From Adiantum capillus-veneris (Eukaryota > Streptophyta > Polypodiopsida > Polypodiales > Pteridaceae): a stretch of DNA of 64,000 nt. Under the pieces are notes generated by a model. That model worked only from the letters and a program-made list of their open reading frames with translations, was not told the origin of the DNA and ran no database searches. Numbering within the stretch: position 1 is the stretch's first letter; every line of letters starts with the position of its first letter. Positions 22,309 through 59,943 of the stretch are shown piece after piece. Both the position numbers and the translations under genes were made by a program. The stretch covers positions 89,365,025 through 89,429,024 of the forward strand of contig CM043958.1 in assembly GCA_014529385.2 (NCBI GenBank), read 5' to 3'.

Positions 22309-22656
22309 TTAATTAATTTAATTCCCTACGCCTAGAGGATAGACATCCTACGCGTGAAAGAAAAAGGGGGAGGGCAGGGACAATCTACGCATGGGGGGGG
22401 GGGGGGGGGGGGACATTCTACGCGTAGGGAATGAAGGCACAAGCTACGCGTAGAGAGTGCCGGCAGCGCGGGCACGAGGGGCAGCGGGGACGCAAGGTGG
22501 ACGGGGGTGCAACGCGGGGACAGGGATGGCGCGTGAGAGCAGCAGCAGGGGGGGAGGCGAGCAGGAGCACGAGGGGCAGCAGGGGAGGGGAGCGCGAGCA
22601 GCAGCAGCAGGGGGAGGTGAGCGCAGTAGAGCAGCAGCAGGGGAGGGGAGCGTGAG

Positions 22657-22718
<62 letters not shown>
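22130..22718. repeat. Low-complexity block: G runs, (AT)n, repeated CTACGCGTAG palindromes, (GA)n
   Basis: Contains 23 G at 22130-22152, (AT)n at 22243-22304, another G run at 22393-22412 and (GA)n at 22661-22718. Between them the palindrome CTACGCGTAG or a one- to two-base variant occurs five times (22326, 22348, 22385, 22418, 22444). GC-rich triplet repeats fill 22540-22640. Long frames here, rich in Leu-Ser, Pro or Gly-Arg, are by-products of the repeats. Confidence 0.85.
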
Positions 22719-22721
<3 letters not shown>

Positions 22722-23256
22722 ACATTGCTGATAAAGTGACTCAATATACAAAGTGCACAATAATACATTAGCATAGGATAGATATGTACATTAAGGCCTT
22801 TTATTTATAAGGTTAGGGATGGATATTTGGTTGCGTCCTTTGACTTACATAAAGCCATTGAAGGATAATATCTAGGATGTTAAAAGCTTATCTTCCACAT
22901 AAGCTTGGTACAACTAGGAGTTCTTCCTCACCAAAGACTCAAACTAAGCTTAGGACGGGCCCATCCAACAAAATCAAGTTTAAATACAACTCTTACAAAG
23001 GTGTAAAATGCTCATATCTTGAGAGGAATTTCTCTCAACAGTAAGTGCTAAATAGATTATAGACAGAGATCCCAACCCAATAGATGGGCCAAATGCACAA
23101 GGACCGGTTCAATGTTCTCCCAAAATTGAGATTGTATACTTTTAATCGGCTAAAACTGCAAAATCCTGCCTAGATTTCTAGCTTGCCTTGAAGGAAACTT
23201 GCAAAACTTAACAAGTTTGTCGAATTCTTGCAAATGCATCATAATACTTTGACCTA
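22719..23256. other. No gene seen; unique-looking sequence upstream of the copia derivative
   Basis: AT-rich, without long frames or recognisable repeats. Its last five bases (23257-23261, AGAAC) are the target duplication of the element that follows. Confidence 0.6.
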
Positions 23257-23261
23257 AGAAC

Positions 23262-23448
23262 TGTTGGGGTATAGGCGTCTGTGCCTTGCCCGGTCGCCCA
23301 GAGTCTGGGCGCCCACTGACTTGTATACCTTATACATAGCATAAGTGTATAGGGGGCTGCTCACTCTTTGGAGTCTCCCCACCCACATCGTGTGTGTGTC
23401 TCCTTCTCTCTCTCACTCTCTGTCTGTGGTGCTCCCCGATCCCCTTCA
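23262..23448 (+). repeat. 5' LTR of the copia derivative
   Basis: Begins TG and ends CA, with the primer site two bases after it. It contains TATACCTTATACATAGC, a possible promoter region, and a CT-rich 3' half. Confidence 0.93.
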
Positions 23449-23450
23449 AT

Positions 23451-23462
23451 TGGTATCAGAGC
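23451..23462 (+). promoter_or_regulatory. Primer binding site, initiator Met tRNA type
   Basis: TGGTATCAGAGC is the standard 12-base complement of plant initiator Met tRNA used by most copia elements. It lies two bases after the LTR. Confidence 0.93.
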
Positions 23463-24893
23463 TATGGTGACCGCGGAGAGCACGACGGCTTTGAGAGCTT
23501 CGAGGCGATAGCTCGCTCGCTCTCGACGGTGGAGTTTGATCGCGGAGTTTCACGGAGAGCGATTTTAGCTTGAGGAGCGTTGTCTTTGGAGCTTAGGAGC
23601 TTGGTGTGGTCAAGCTTGGTCGAGGAGGTGGTTGTGGCTTCCTTGGTGAGAGGAGCTTTTGAGCTCCGTGGAGCTCGTTAGAGAAGTGCTCGGCGGAGGA
23701 GAGCTTGACACTCGAGTGCTTGGATGATGTTGTGGCAAAGCTCTTGCGTTGGAGCTTGCATTGAGAGAACATTGCATCACACAGAGTGGAGCAGGAGCAG
23801 GTTCAAGACTGTGTGCAGCTCGTTTTTGCCATTTTCGGGCTCTAAAACGCAGTTTTTTGCGTAGCTCCGTCATACAGAGTCAGATCTACATGATCCAGGA
23901 GTTTAGGTCAGGGTTTTGGCACGCTCCGGACGCGATGGTGATGTCTATTTGCTGAAATTATGCTTTGAATTACAGCAGTTACAGCAACAGGTTTATTTGT
24001 GCACTTTCGGGTCCCAAAAACACTGTTTTTGGTATATCTCACACACACGGAGTATTTTCTGCAGCAACCAGCAAATTCATAGGTGTACACAGGTTTTTGG
24101 ATATGCATTTGTCCAGAGAGCCACTCATGCGAGAGTGAGCTATGTTGCCATGGTCTTGGCGGTTTATGTATGCCATATATGGATTTGTGTATTTGTTTGT
24201 GGCTGAGATTATTTGAGATTTGGCTCAATTTATAGAAGAAACTCTGTTGGATTTTATCCAGGTTCTCGCCATAGCTTCTACGTATCCGTAGGTTGCTCTT
24301 TGACAGTTTAGTGTTTGAGTTTACTCCCACTTTGACAGGTGATTTTCAGTCATCATTTGGTTGGAGTTTGGAGTCACTTGTGTATGCCCTTGTGTGCCGT
24401 ATTTCGTATCGCGCATAGCGACAGATCTTGCAAGGTTTTGCGAAATGTTGCTATAGTTATCTGGCAGACATTTGGTCGTCGATTGAAAGGTATTTTGGTA
24501 GCAATCATCACTCACATGTATGTCATTTGAAGTGCCGTTGAGTGGTACTCCGGCAAGAGCGGGTATGCTCATATGTATGACTTTGTGAGGTGATTCCGGT
24601 CGAGTTTATTCCTGGATTGGCCATTGTGGCATATATTATATTCTCTTTGAGGTTTACTGTTGAGATTTTGCTCCAGTTACAAAGGAGACTCTGCCAAAAT
24701 TTTGTTAGATATTTATGCGCGATCGAGTCATATTGACTTGTGATTTTGTGCAAGGTTTTGCACGGTTATTGGTGCAACTTTGCATCAGGTTTTGAGCCAT
24801 ATTTGCAGACTTTTGTTGATGCGATTCGAGCCAATTTAAGGCTGATTTGGTTGACATTTGCTACTCATTGTTGGTTGCTCTTTTGCGAGCATT

Positions 24894-26738
24894 ATGGATG
24901 ATTTTTCATTTGACTTCCAGCGTTATGGTCTGACACAGTTTGATGGTGTAGATTTTGTTGCTTGGAAGAAACATATGCTTGTTGCATTGGCGGATTTGGG
25001 GTAGGATAAACCCTTGCGTGGTTTATCGGCGAAGCCCAAGTCTATGCGTGATGATGATTGGCAGGACCTTGATGAGTTAGCCATGTCTACGATTTGTTTG
25101 CATCTGGTTGAGTCTGTTTATTGGCAGGTCTCGAGGGAGACTACAACTCATGCTTTATGGCAGAGTTTACATGCTATGTACGCGACATCCATGTCTACAG
25201 GGGAGTCTAGTCCCACTTCTATGTCCATGGGAGAGATTGGTCCCACACGCAAGTCTCGACGGCATAGAGACTTGACATGTTGGCATTGTGGACATAGAGG
25301 GCACATTAGGCGTCGATGTTTCACGCGTTTGAGACAAAGGAGGCGACAGATGTGTGATGCAGATTTGGGCATGACAGATGCTAGTGAGATCAGTACGGTG
25401 GTTACTGAGTATGCTTGTGATGGCGATGTCACATTTACATCTAGCTTGTCTTCAGACGATCTTATGTCTACGGATTGCATATCGGATTGCACATTGTCTT
25501 CACATTGGTTACTAGATTCAGATGCTACTTTCCATGTCACGTCGCATCGTGAGTGGTTTAGCACGTTTTCTAGTGGGAGACTTGGTTGTGTGCACATGGC
25601 TGATGGTGTTCTGTATGACATTGAGGGTACAGGAGACGTATGTTTGTCCTTGCCCATTGGTATGAGATTTACCGTGCGTCATGTGCGTTATGTGTCAGAT
25701 CTGAGACGGTATTTGATCTCAGTCAGACAATTACGGGATAGCGGATGTTAGATTTCGCTACGAGAGCGAGATTTTGTGATGCATTTGGGTTCGCTAGTGA
25801 TTGCGAAAGGTGCCAGGAGTGATACAGGTTACCCATTGCATGTGGATCACGTGAGAGACGGTGTTGTCTCTGTGATCATGCAGCCAGGTAGACAGCGAGA
25901 GAGCAGGCGAGTCTCTTTTGCTTGTGGGTTGCCGGATGCTTTGCATGGAGTGCAGAGTAGTGAGCTCGTTGTGCACACAGTTGGGGCACGACTTGAGCAG
26001 TCACACAGAGAGGTGACACAGTCAGACATGCATGCTTTGCTAGTGACTGAGCAAAGCAGAGACTCAGTTGTGCGAGATACTTCTATGCAGGATAGACAGG
26101 TAGAGCGGTCTTGCTCTAGTGAGTCACGACAGGAGGACGTTGTGCAAGAGTCTATGCATACGGAGTTAGAGCATGAGAGCTCTAGTGAGTCACAGCAGAT
26201 TGAGTGGTCATGTTTTCAGTGGATGATTGCAGAGGAGGCTGAGATGTCAGCGATTATGCAGTCATTCCTTTCTATGCTCGACAGTGAGCATGGGGATATA
26301 GTTGTGCAGGATATGTCTTCCAGCAGACACCTAGAGCAGCTGGTTTGCTCTGAGGTTGCACGACAGGTTGATGCGTCTTTTGAGGACAGTCAGGAGATGC
26401 ATGTGGCTGACACGCCTTGTCAGTCAGAGATGCCTATTTCCAGGGATATATATGTTGATGCATGCTCCGTAGAGCTAGCAGGGCCCGCTAGCATTGCATC
26501 GGCATTCGGTGGTCTCATGTATGAGATGTTGATCTTGAGACCGGATATCGCAGCTGCATTTGCAGTTGGGGTTGTCAGTCGTTTGTTGACTGATGATGGC
26601 ATAGTGCACGAGGGAGATATGCAGGTATTGCGTACATACTTGCAGTACGTGTGTGGTACGTCTGGTGGTGTATGGACTTACACGGGAGCAAGACAGCCGG
26701 ATGCACACGATCACAGCCAGCCAGTGGGCATCCGTTGA
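24894..26738 (+). pseudogene. Fused GAG, protease and RT-tail frame of the copia derivative
   Basis: One frame of 614 codons broken only by two TAG codons (25002 and 25749). It opens MDDFSFDFQRYGLTQFDG, a copia gag start. A zinc knuckle CWHCGHRGHIRRRC lies near residue 130, then a protease-like block HWLLDSDATFHVTSHREWF, where the catalytic Asp-Ser-Gly has become Asp-Ser-Asp. A pre-integrase-like segment follows (GSLVIAKGARSDTGYPLHV). About 200 Ser/Glu/Gln-rich residues come next that I do not recognise. The end (GGLMYEMLILRPDIAAAFAVG and QVLRTYLQYVCGTSGG) matches the C-terminal end of copia RT. Integrase and catalytic RT are absent. Retention of frame across the large internal change suggests either a young deletion or selection on the product. 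Confidence 0.8.
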
Positions 26739-26817
26739 GAGCGGTTTTCTCTCACCTTTTGTAGTCTTTAGACTAGGTTCCCTTGCTTAAAGGCACAGTC
26801 GCCTTTAAGTGGGAGGT

Positions 26818-27004
26818 TGTTGGGGTATAGGCGCATGTGCCTTTCCCGACCGCCCAGAGTCTGGGCGCCCACTGACTTGTATACCTTATACATAGCATAA
26901 GTGTATAGGGGGCTGCTCACTCTTTGAAGTCTCCCCACCCACATCGTGTGTGTGTCTCCTTCTCTCTCTCACTCTCTGTCTGTGGTGCTCCCCGATCCCC
27001 TTCA
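26818..27004 (+). repeat. 3' LTR of the copia derivative
   Basis: Same length as the 5' LTR with six substitutions (about 3 percent), five of them in the first 40 bases. It is followed by the target copy AGAAC. Confidence 0.93.
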
Positions 27005-27009
27005 AGAAC

Positions 27010-28785
27010 CGCAAAGAGTTTTATGTGTATCCTTATTTTCTTTGGTTAGGAAAATTGTTTTCTGCCCATGTTTAAACCTACAGATGATGAAAAGGATAAA
27101 CAAAAAGAACATATGAGGGACAAGGCAAGCATCAGCTTCTCATTAAACATTTTGTTCTTAAGTGCATGACAGCCTTAAGAGAAATGGTGAAAGCCAAAAG
27201 AGGAAATTGTATTGATTACCATGGTAAAGGAGTATTCTAGATATATACATAGAGACCTCAAGGGAATTCTTCTAAAAAAAATCATTAATCAACTAGTCCA
27301 CTAAGAGAATGCAAAGAATATAAGGCACATATCACGTGAATAGAATAAAAATAGTTTCCCATAAAAAATCAAATCGTTGGTTATTTCATCAAATTTTGTG
27401 CCATTAGCATATTGGAGCAAACGCCCAATTGTGATTTTCTCTACTTTGTGGCAACCTATTATAGCAAAAGCAAGCGCCACCAAACTCCTCATTCAAATGT
27501 ATGAGCAACACTCCTTTCCAATCCTCTACATATATGCTTTATACATCTTACATAATCATTTATGTTCCAAGAATTGTCCATAAGTGACCATTCCCTGTAA
27601 TATTGCAAGTGCATGGCAACTAATGGATGTCTGGAGCCATCAGCAAGAGCAATATTGCAAGGAATGGTCACTCAAGGACCACCTTCACATTCAGGAGGGG
27701 GGCCGACAAAGTTCACCGAGGAGAGGGTGTGCCGACAAAGAGTCACTGCCGGATAATTATGCACACTCAGTTGGCAACAATTCCTGCAGCTAACTTGGAG
27801 CACATTGCATGGAAATTTTTTAATTTTCTTTTGACATGGAGACCCATGGCCAGCGCGCTTCATTAGCACCCATTCATACGTGTGCTATCTGGAGAGAAAG
27901 TTCCCTATGGGACTCATTGGGTGTAAGAAAATAGCCTAGATAAAGTATGGTATCCATGCAAGAATATCTTACATTCAAATCTATTAGATTTGGTCCGAAA
28001 GTACCTTTGTATTTCAATACACTAAACAACCAAAAGACAGACATTGAAGACAACACAAAATTGGCACGACGTAGGAGAACAAATGTGGTTGATCGACCAA
28101 TAGAATAAGGATAGCCTTGAAATTGACCCTATTAGGTACGAGGATGTCATCCATCTCAATAAGTTAACATTCAATTGGAGGTGTTTGAGAAGAAATTTTT
28201 GAACATTTTTTATAAAGTATAATGATGATGATGGTAGGTCTGAATATGGTGGCTCACAGACGCGAGCCAAAGATGTATATTGTCCACCACCCGCAAACAG
28301 AAGTCTGTCACGGCTTGTAGGCTATGCTTGGCATGTGCACAAACAGATGCAAGAATGCAGGACATCAAACGTCACCGAGATGAAGATAATATTTAACTGC
28401 CGGAGAGAGTTGGGCAAGCCACCATCTGTGCTGCCCTAGGTTGTATGCTGCCGACACTATTTGGAGGGGATTCGTCATTTGCTATTTCCATTTGGAGGGT
28501 GGGTGACTGGTGCCAAGAAGTGGAGAGCCGAAGCATAGCAACAGGTGGCAGGTTGAGGTTGAGGTTGAGGTTAAGGAGCAGAGCAACATCGGAAGTTTGA
28601 GTTTGATGGGAGGTCAAGGGTGCAGAGAGCAAGGGAGAAGCACAGGGGAAGCTACAACGAAAGGAAGGGGGGTGGGGTGAACGTATCCCCCACATCCCAC
28701 AACTCATTGCAGTTCAATAAAGCCTCCCAACCAACTCCCTCAAAGTACAAGGGTGCAACACAGTGCCCCAACTATTGAAGCACTT
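27010..28785. other. No gene recognised; contains one long imperfect hairpin
   Basis: AT-rich sequence without domains. The hairpin at 27574-27680 is listed separately. At 28555-28575 GAGGTT is repeated four times. Short frames are not supported by any motif. Confidence 0.6.
27574..27680. repeat. Long imperfect inverted repeat (hairpin)
   Basis: The left arm reads AGTGACCATTCC, then GTAATATTGC; the right arm is GCAATATTGC, then GGAATGGTCACT. Twenty-two of about 24 positions pair, and pairing can be extended outwards with mismatches. The loop is about 45 bases. It could be a miRNA-like precursor, a tiny MITE or chance decay of an inverted duplication. Confidence 0.75.
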
Positions 28786-28787
28786 GG

Positions 28788-28789
<2 letters not shown>

Positions 28790-28838
<49 letters not shown>

Positions 28839-28950
28839 AAATGAAATAAAATGTTATATTACCATCTTCTAAAGGCCATATTGACCTATGGGAACACATC
28901 CTGGTGAATGTAATACAAGGTTTGGATAAAAAGAAATACAAAAACTAGCT
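28790..28950 (-). mobile_element. LINE 3'-end fragment with (CT)n tail
   Basis: On the minus strand it reads GGTCAATATGGCCTTTAGAAG and on to ATTTCATTTC, followed by a (CT)n tail (28792-28829). Only about 110 bases of LINE are present, so it is a heavily 5'-truncated insertion. Confidence 0.8.
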
Positions 28951-28969
28951 AGTCAGAAACACTACGAGA

Positions 28970-29108
28970 GAGAAGAAGAAGAAGAAGAGAGTTTTAGTGT
29001 TGTAGGAAACTATCCCAAGAGACCTTAAAGATCTAGCCAACAAGGAGTTGAACGCACTCTTATTCAAGAGGCAAATGGCATAACCAATCTACCACACTTG
29101 GGTGATAG
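28970..29108 (-). mobile_element. SINE copy, tRNA-derived, (TTC)n tail
   Basis: On the minus strand an A-box-like TGGTAGATTGG (29084-29094) and a B-box-like GTTCAACTC (29045-29053) stand about 40 bases apart, as in a tRNA-type promoter. The body continues GGCTAGATCTTTAAGG and TTTCCTACAACACTAAAACTCTC, then a (TTC)n tail (28970-28988). The same consensus occurs at 31461-31588 and, truncated, at 49229-49352. Confidence 0.78.
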
Positions 29109-29154
29109 AAAGGTTATACCATTTTCCTCTTTTTATTAGCACACACACCCACAA

Positions 29155-29854
<700 letters not shown>

Positions 29855-30706
29855 GTGTATCAGGAAACTTGAAAGTCATCAGATGCATGTTCTACTCAAG
29901 GGCCACAAATCTAGGTTACATGCAACGACGACTAAATGGAAAATTCACACCATCAAAGATGCTGATAAGAGGACATTAGACATGAAAGAAAGTGCAAGAC
30001 TTCTAGCTGTGTTGCCACGAGCATCATTTCACATTTTCAATACCAAGTGTACTAAATGAGCTGAAGGGAGGGCCTGGTTCTACCCTCAAATGAAAGTATG
30101 TTTCTTTGCCAATTTGGCTTTAAGTTGCACAAAGATGCATACAGTATTAATTGTGCAAATGCACACATGTATGTATTTGTGCAATTCACAAAACAAGCAC
30201 CATAGGCCACCTTCGCTCTTTTTGGTTGGATGAGACTATATTCACTCACTTTGAGCATGATTAGCAGATCTTTGTCTCCCTTCGAAGAATACGTGCTTAG
30301 CTCTGATACGTTTGCACGCCGCGCACACGCACGCACACACACATGCGCTTATATCACAAGTACGATCACACATACACTGGGCCTTTTGAGCTTGTGTATT
30401 GGCTGGCTTCATTTCATTTAATCACGCCCCCTAAAACGAGGGGACCATAAATATACACATGATCAAAAGGGCAAAAGACTGTGAAGTCTCAACAAGCTGT
30501 CTTGAACAACAGACCAAAACCACTCTTTCTATTGCCTGCAAGACAAGCGACTCCGACAATGACTTGCGCAAATTGCCTCCTTTTCTCGTTATTTCCTAAC
30601 TCTCTTGCAATTGTGTACCTGTGGTGCCGAAATGAATGAGAAGGTACTTCTATGCTTATTTGTCTCTCCCATATATTCTTTTACAGGGAAAATTTCTTCA
30701 GGGAGC
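29855..30706. other. No gene seen; downstream region of NDUFA9 (3' UTR expected here on the minus strand)
   Basis: The NDUFA9 stop is at 30707, so the minus strand from 30706 downwards should hold its 3' UTR. No clear polyadenylation signal can be singled out in this AT-rich sequence. A (CA)-rich patch lies at 30318-30340. Confidence 0.55.
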
Positions 30707-56284
<25,578 letters not shown>

Positions 56285-58056
56285 CTGCAACATATTGGCC
56301 ATTAAGAACCCATTCTACGATGCAAAAAGTTACCCAAACTATGTTTCAATAAAAACCGGGACTGTAAGAGATGATAGTTTCCGTTCTTTACATATTTTTG
56401 GCAGATTGGAAGTGTGACTTCCTTAGATTGTAGAAAGAAGAGGGTTTTAAATATTGTATTATATCTTATATGTGGATTCATTGGTTCAATTCATTAAAGA
56501 TCGTAACTGATATTGAATTAACAAAACCTCATCCACATGCTCAGTTCAATACAGGTTGTAACTGAAATGCTTTACCAAAATATTAAATTATGTCATCTAC
56601 ATGTAAATGACTGCTAGACGTTTTTCATAGAACTAGACCCCTTTCCTAGTGCTAGCAAAGCCTGTGTCACACGCACATTGGTTCAATGTGCCATGTGAAC
56701 AGGCACATTGGCTCAATGTGCCACGTGAACATGATCCAAGGGCACTCTGTAGACTAGGAAGCTTCCAAAATTTTGTACGGCACCTTTGTGAGTCTATTCG
56801 CAGTAGCTTGTTCAGATGGATCCATTAGACCAGTTACAACCCCTACATAACCCTCTTGGCACAATTGGTTGTACGAGTAGTAGTCAGGTGTCACACATTT
56901 TTATATGCATCCAACCACAATGGCATTAGCCTAGGACCATCCGCAGCACAGTTAAATCTCAAAGCATGTGCATTAACTACCCTAGCATGTTTCCACACGT
57001 ACCTCTGATAAAGGTTCAAATTCACATACTTGGCAATTTATTCGGGGGATTATATTTGAGTTCAACATCTATTTTTATAGCTCTTGGTAGACTTCACTTT
57101 ACACACATATAACCAACACTTGCTACTTCACGAGCCCCATTAGAAGAAAAAGGATATGCTACTGGTGGGGGGGCACCCTTCAGCCCTCCTCTCTAGCATT
57201 TTGGGAGACCCCTGTTCAGCCCTTTGATCAGAAGTCACCTACCATTGACAGTCCCATAGGAGGCCCAAGAAATTTCATAAGTTCCTGGAGAATCCTGCAC
57301 AGCCAAGGGCTAACCTCAAATCAACCAGCCCTTCATTGTCTCTTTGGAGGCCAAGGAGCAGTCCCACTCTCAGCCAGACAAAGCAATCCTTTCAAAGAGA
57401 CCGCCATTCTCTCCCAACTTCTGCATTTTCTACAGCATCCAGTGAGTCCATCGCTACAGAGGCTTCAACCACTTGTAGGCCTCCAAGACCAACCTCAATT
57501 TAAAGAAGTTTCTGGTGTTTCTGTGGCCAATGTTGAAAACAACTAGGAAACTGTTCTGAGCTCTCTGCTAGTGCCCCAAAGGAGCACTAAAGTAGCCCTA
57601 AATTAACTCAGTCAAAACATCCCTGTTTTGAAGTTAGAAGCCACTTTCGGCCTATGGATCCGGAGCCCTTTAACCTCTTCTTCCAAGAAGAGACTTGGAC
57701 ACCCAAGACGACGACGTTCCGAACACTCAAGAGTGGTCAGCCAGTTGATAAATCATTTTTTAAACGGTTGGATCTTCCTCAAAAATACTATTATTGCATA
57801 AGCATCAAGTACCACTGCAATAACCCTATGGTGACCGTACGAGGGTTGGCTGGGAACCAATGTAGTGTCAATCTTTCTCCCCCTGTCACGATTGTGACAT
57901 ATACTTCATCCATATGTTACCTTCTTGCCCTAATCCTATTGCAGATACGAACATGGACCAAAATGGAGACCCTTTCGTGCGTCTCTTCGGCCAACAGGTA
58001 CACCTCGTCATAGAAGGGCTGCACCCTTACACTGAATGGTCACATCTCTACAACAA
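56285..58056. other. No coding exon identified; expected place for the first NDUFA9 intron and possibly exon 1
   Basis: Begins with the acceptor of the first exon seen. No minus-strand segment with a start codon, an Arg/Ser-rich presequence and a suitable donor could be picked out. A small hairpin-containing duplication is at 56673-56730. A frame at 57654-58013 on the other strand has no recognisable motif. Confidence 0.55.
56673..56730. repeat. 28-bp duplication, each unit with a hairpin
   Basis: GCACATTGG, one base, TCAATGTGCC recurs thirty bases apart; in the second unit GGCACATTG pairs exactly with CAATGTGCC around GCT. Confidence 0.8.
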
Positions 58057-58064
58057 CCGGTCAC

Positions 58065-58779
58065 CAGAGTTACCGGGGAACGCCCCCTAGCCCCCGTTCC
58101 GGCGTTCCGGGGGGCAGTTCCCTTCCCGAACGTTCCGAAACGTCCCGGAACGTTCCGGGTGGCCAATGCAAACCGGAACGGCCATTCCGGAACGTTCCAG
58201 AACGCCCCGGAACGTTCCAGAATGCCCCTGGAAAGGCCAACGGCTACAAACAAATTTGGCAAAAAATTGAAAAAGTTGAAGTAAATGTTTGGGCTTCTTT
58301 TTGAAGTGTGCAAGGCCTCAAGGACTCATAAAATGCACCCCCCTCCCCCTTTCTCTCCACAAGCTAATCCTCAAGGCTCAAGCTCTCTCCCTCTCACTCT
58401 CTCAAGATCTCTCCCTCTTAAGACTCACTCTCTCAAGGCTCAAGGCTTCAAGCCTTCAAGCTCTCTTCCTCTCCCTCCCACTCTCTCAAATCTCTCCCTC
58501 TCCCTCTCACTCTCTCAAATCTCTCCCTCTCTCTCTCTCTCTCTCATTCATCATCTAGTCATAGCAAGGTTGAATGGTCTTCAAAACGAGTTTTTTGTGA
58601 GTATTAGAGTCAAAGCACTCTAATACTCCTTGTATTTAAACACAAGGAGCTAAAAAATGCACTATTTGGGTGCTTCTTATACCTCCCGTTCCGCGCCGTT
58701 CCCGTTCCAGACCCCTAGCCGTTCCCCCGTTCTGCGGGGATCCCGTCGCCGTTCCCGTTCCGCGTTCCGGGTAACTATG
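58065..58779. mobile_element. hAT-type MITE with CGGAAC-rich ends
   Basis: Perfect 8-bp duplication CCGGTCAC (58057-58064 and 58780-58787). The left end starts CAGAGTTACC and the right end, in reverse complement, CATAGTTACC. Both ends have dense GTTCCGG/CCGGAAC words. The interior is CT-rich with CTCTCTCAAATCTCTCCC repeats and no gene. The element starting at 63950 has the same CATAGTTACCCGGAACGCGG-like end. Confidence 0.92.
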
Positions 58780-58787
58780 CCGGTCAC

Positions 58788-59830
58788 AACTATTGGTCAA
58801 AGGATGTAACTCTTAGTCTAGAGTTGTGTCTCTTCGTCAACAGGCATGTCTCTTGATATGTGTATTTTCATCTCCTATATAAAGGAGGCTATGTATATTG
58901 TTCAATCAATCAAATCAATTCAACAAGTGTTCTCGTCCCTTGAGTCTCAATTTAATCTTAAGTATGAAGTTTTAGTCTTAATTCTAGGATTAGCACCACT
59001 AATCCTCAAAGTGGTAAAATTTTGTCCCAGGACCCGAAGGTTGTGAGCCTCTCACCCTCGCCGCTACACTCTCAACCTCTCCCTCTCCCGGAGTTACATG
59101 GACACAAAAGAAAGATGGTACATACACACCTACGAGTATGAGGTAGCCTATATCCTTCCTTTTCAACTATATATACACAAGACAGATACACAAATGTGTG
59201 TGTGTGTGGTCCCCATGTCCCGATGAGTGTGTAGAAAGTCCCTGCTGGTAACCTTTTCGTGTACCTCTTCATTGGGTTGTGCCCCTTCGTGCTTGCACTT
59301 GCATCTCGTCAAGCGAAAGGTCACCAAGCCTGGTGTTTGCTGGCTGCCTGAAATTGCCTCTTCGCTAATCCTTTACGTGGCCAGATTACCCAGCGTGGGT
59401 TTAAAAAAAACTCAAGGTACTATGCTCCAAGTGGCCGGCCAGCCAAACCAAGTGGCCCCCCCAAATTAAAACCCACATTAAACCCGGTGTGGATTGGCCA
59501 TTAAACCATTAAAACACCAAAAAAAATGCAGCCCTCCCAGAGTTTGAAGAATTCACACGCTACTCTTTCCCTCTTCTTCACCAACGCTGGCTCTCTGGAC
59601 ACTTCTATGCGCGGTGCTTCTCACGGCCATAGAGGACGATCAATTCTACGTGCCTATTCCCTTTCTCTCGTACGTAGACGAGATTCCCTTGGCCACGAAT
59701 CCACATTAGCTTCTCCCATCTATGGGCCACACATCTCGCCGACCTCCCTTCATTACTCTCTTTGCGAATTGACCATGCCAACATCTCACGTTGGTGATGC
59801 CCAGCAAGAGGATGCTCTTGCTATTAGTAA

Positions 59831-59870
<40 letters not shown>

Positions 59871-59943
59871 AAACATCAAGTAGCATAGCATTGCATTCCA
59901 TCACGCACTGTTATCAAACTGAGAAAACGTTAGAGGGCTTAAG
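58788..59943. other. No gene recognised
   Basis: Mixed sequence with a GT run near 59196-59208 and a (GA)n run at 59838-59868. The frame at 59526-59837 shows no motif. The right end leads into the 3' side of a second hAT transposase tail. Confidence 0.55.

Larger units (their letters stand above)
23262..27004 (+). mobile_element. Non-autonomous Ty1/copia derivative with 187-bp LTRs
   Basis: Two 187-bp LTRs (23262-23448 and 26818-27004), both TGTTGGGG to CCCCTTCA, differ at six positions. The element is flanked by the 5-bp duplication AGAAC (23257-23261 and 27005-27009). The primer site TGGTATCAGAGC (initiator Met tRNA) is at 23451-23462, and a polypurine tract GTGGGAGG sits just before the 3' LTR. 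A leader of about 1.4 kb separates the primer site from the coding frame; it contains diverged internal repeats (TTTTCGGG followed by an A-rich hairpin, near 23830 and 24005) but no ORF of note. Integrase and most of RT are missing, so it must depend on other copia elements. Confidence 0.95.

Noticed and set aside
22332-22774. Several overlapping frames rich in Pro, Ala, Leu-Ser or Gly-Arg
   Set aside because: They are produced by GC-rich triplet repeats and (GA)n; all frames on both strands are open for the same reason.
27489-27866. Two frames on opposite strands both beginning MTIPCNIA
   Set aside because: They start alike only because they lie on the two arms of the 27574-27680 hairpin.
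57654-58013. A 119-codon frame as a possible host gene
   Set aside because: No recognisable motif, no splice context, and it points opposite to NDUFA9.
58285-58623. Leu-Ser-rich frames
   Set aside because: CT-rich interior of a MITE with confirmed 8-bp duplications; no coding signal.
59526-59837. A 103-codon frame
   Set aside because: No domain and ordinary composition for random open sequence; it is bounded by a (GA)n run.
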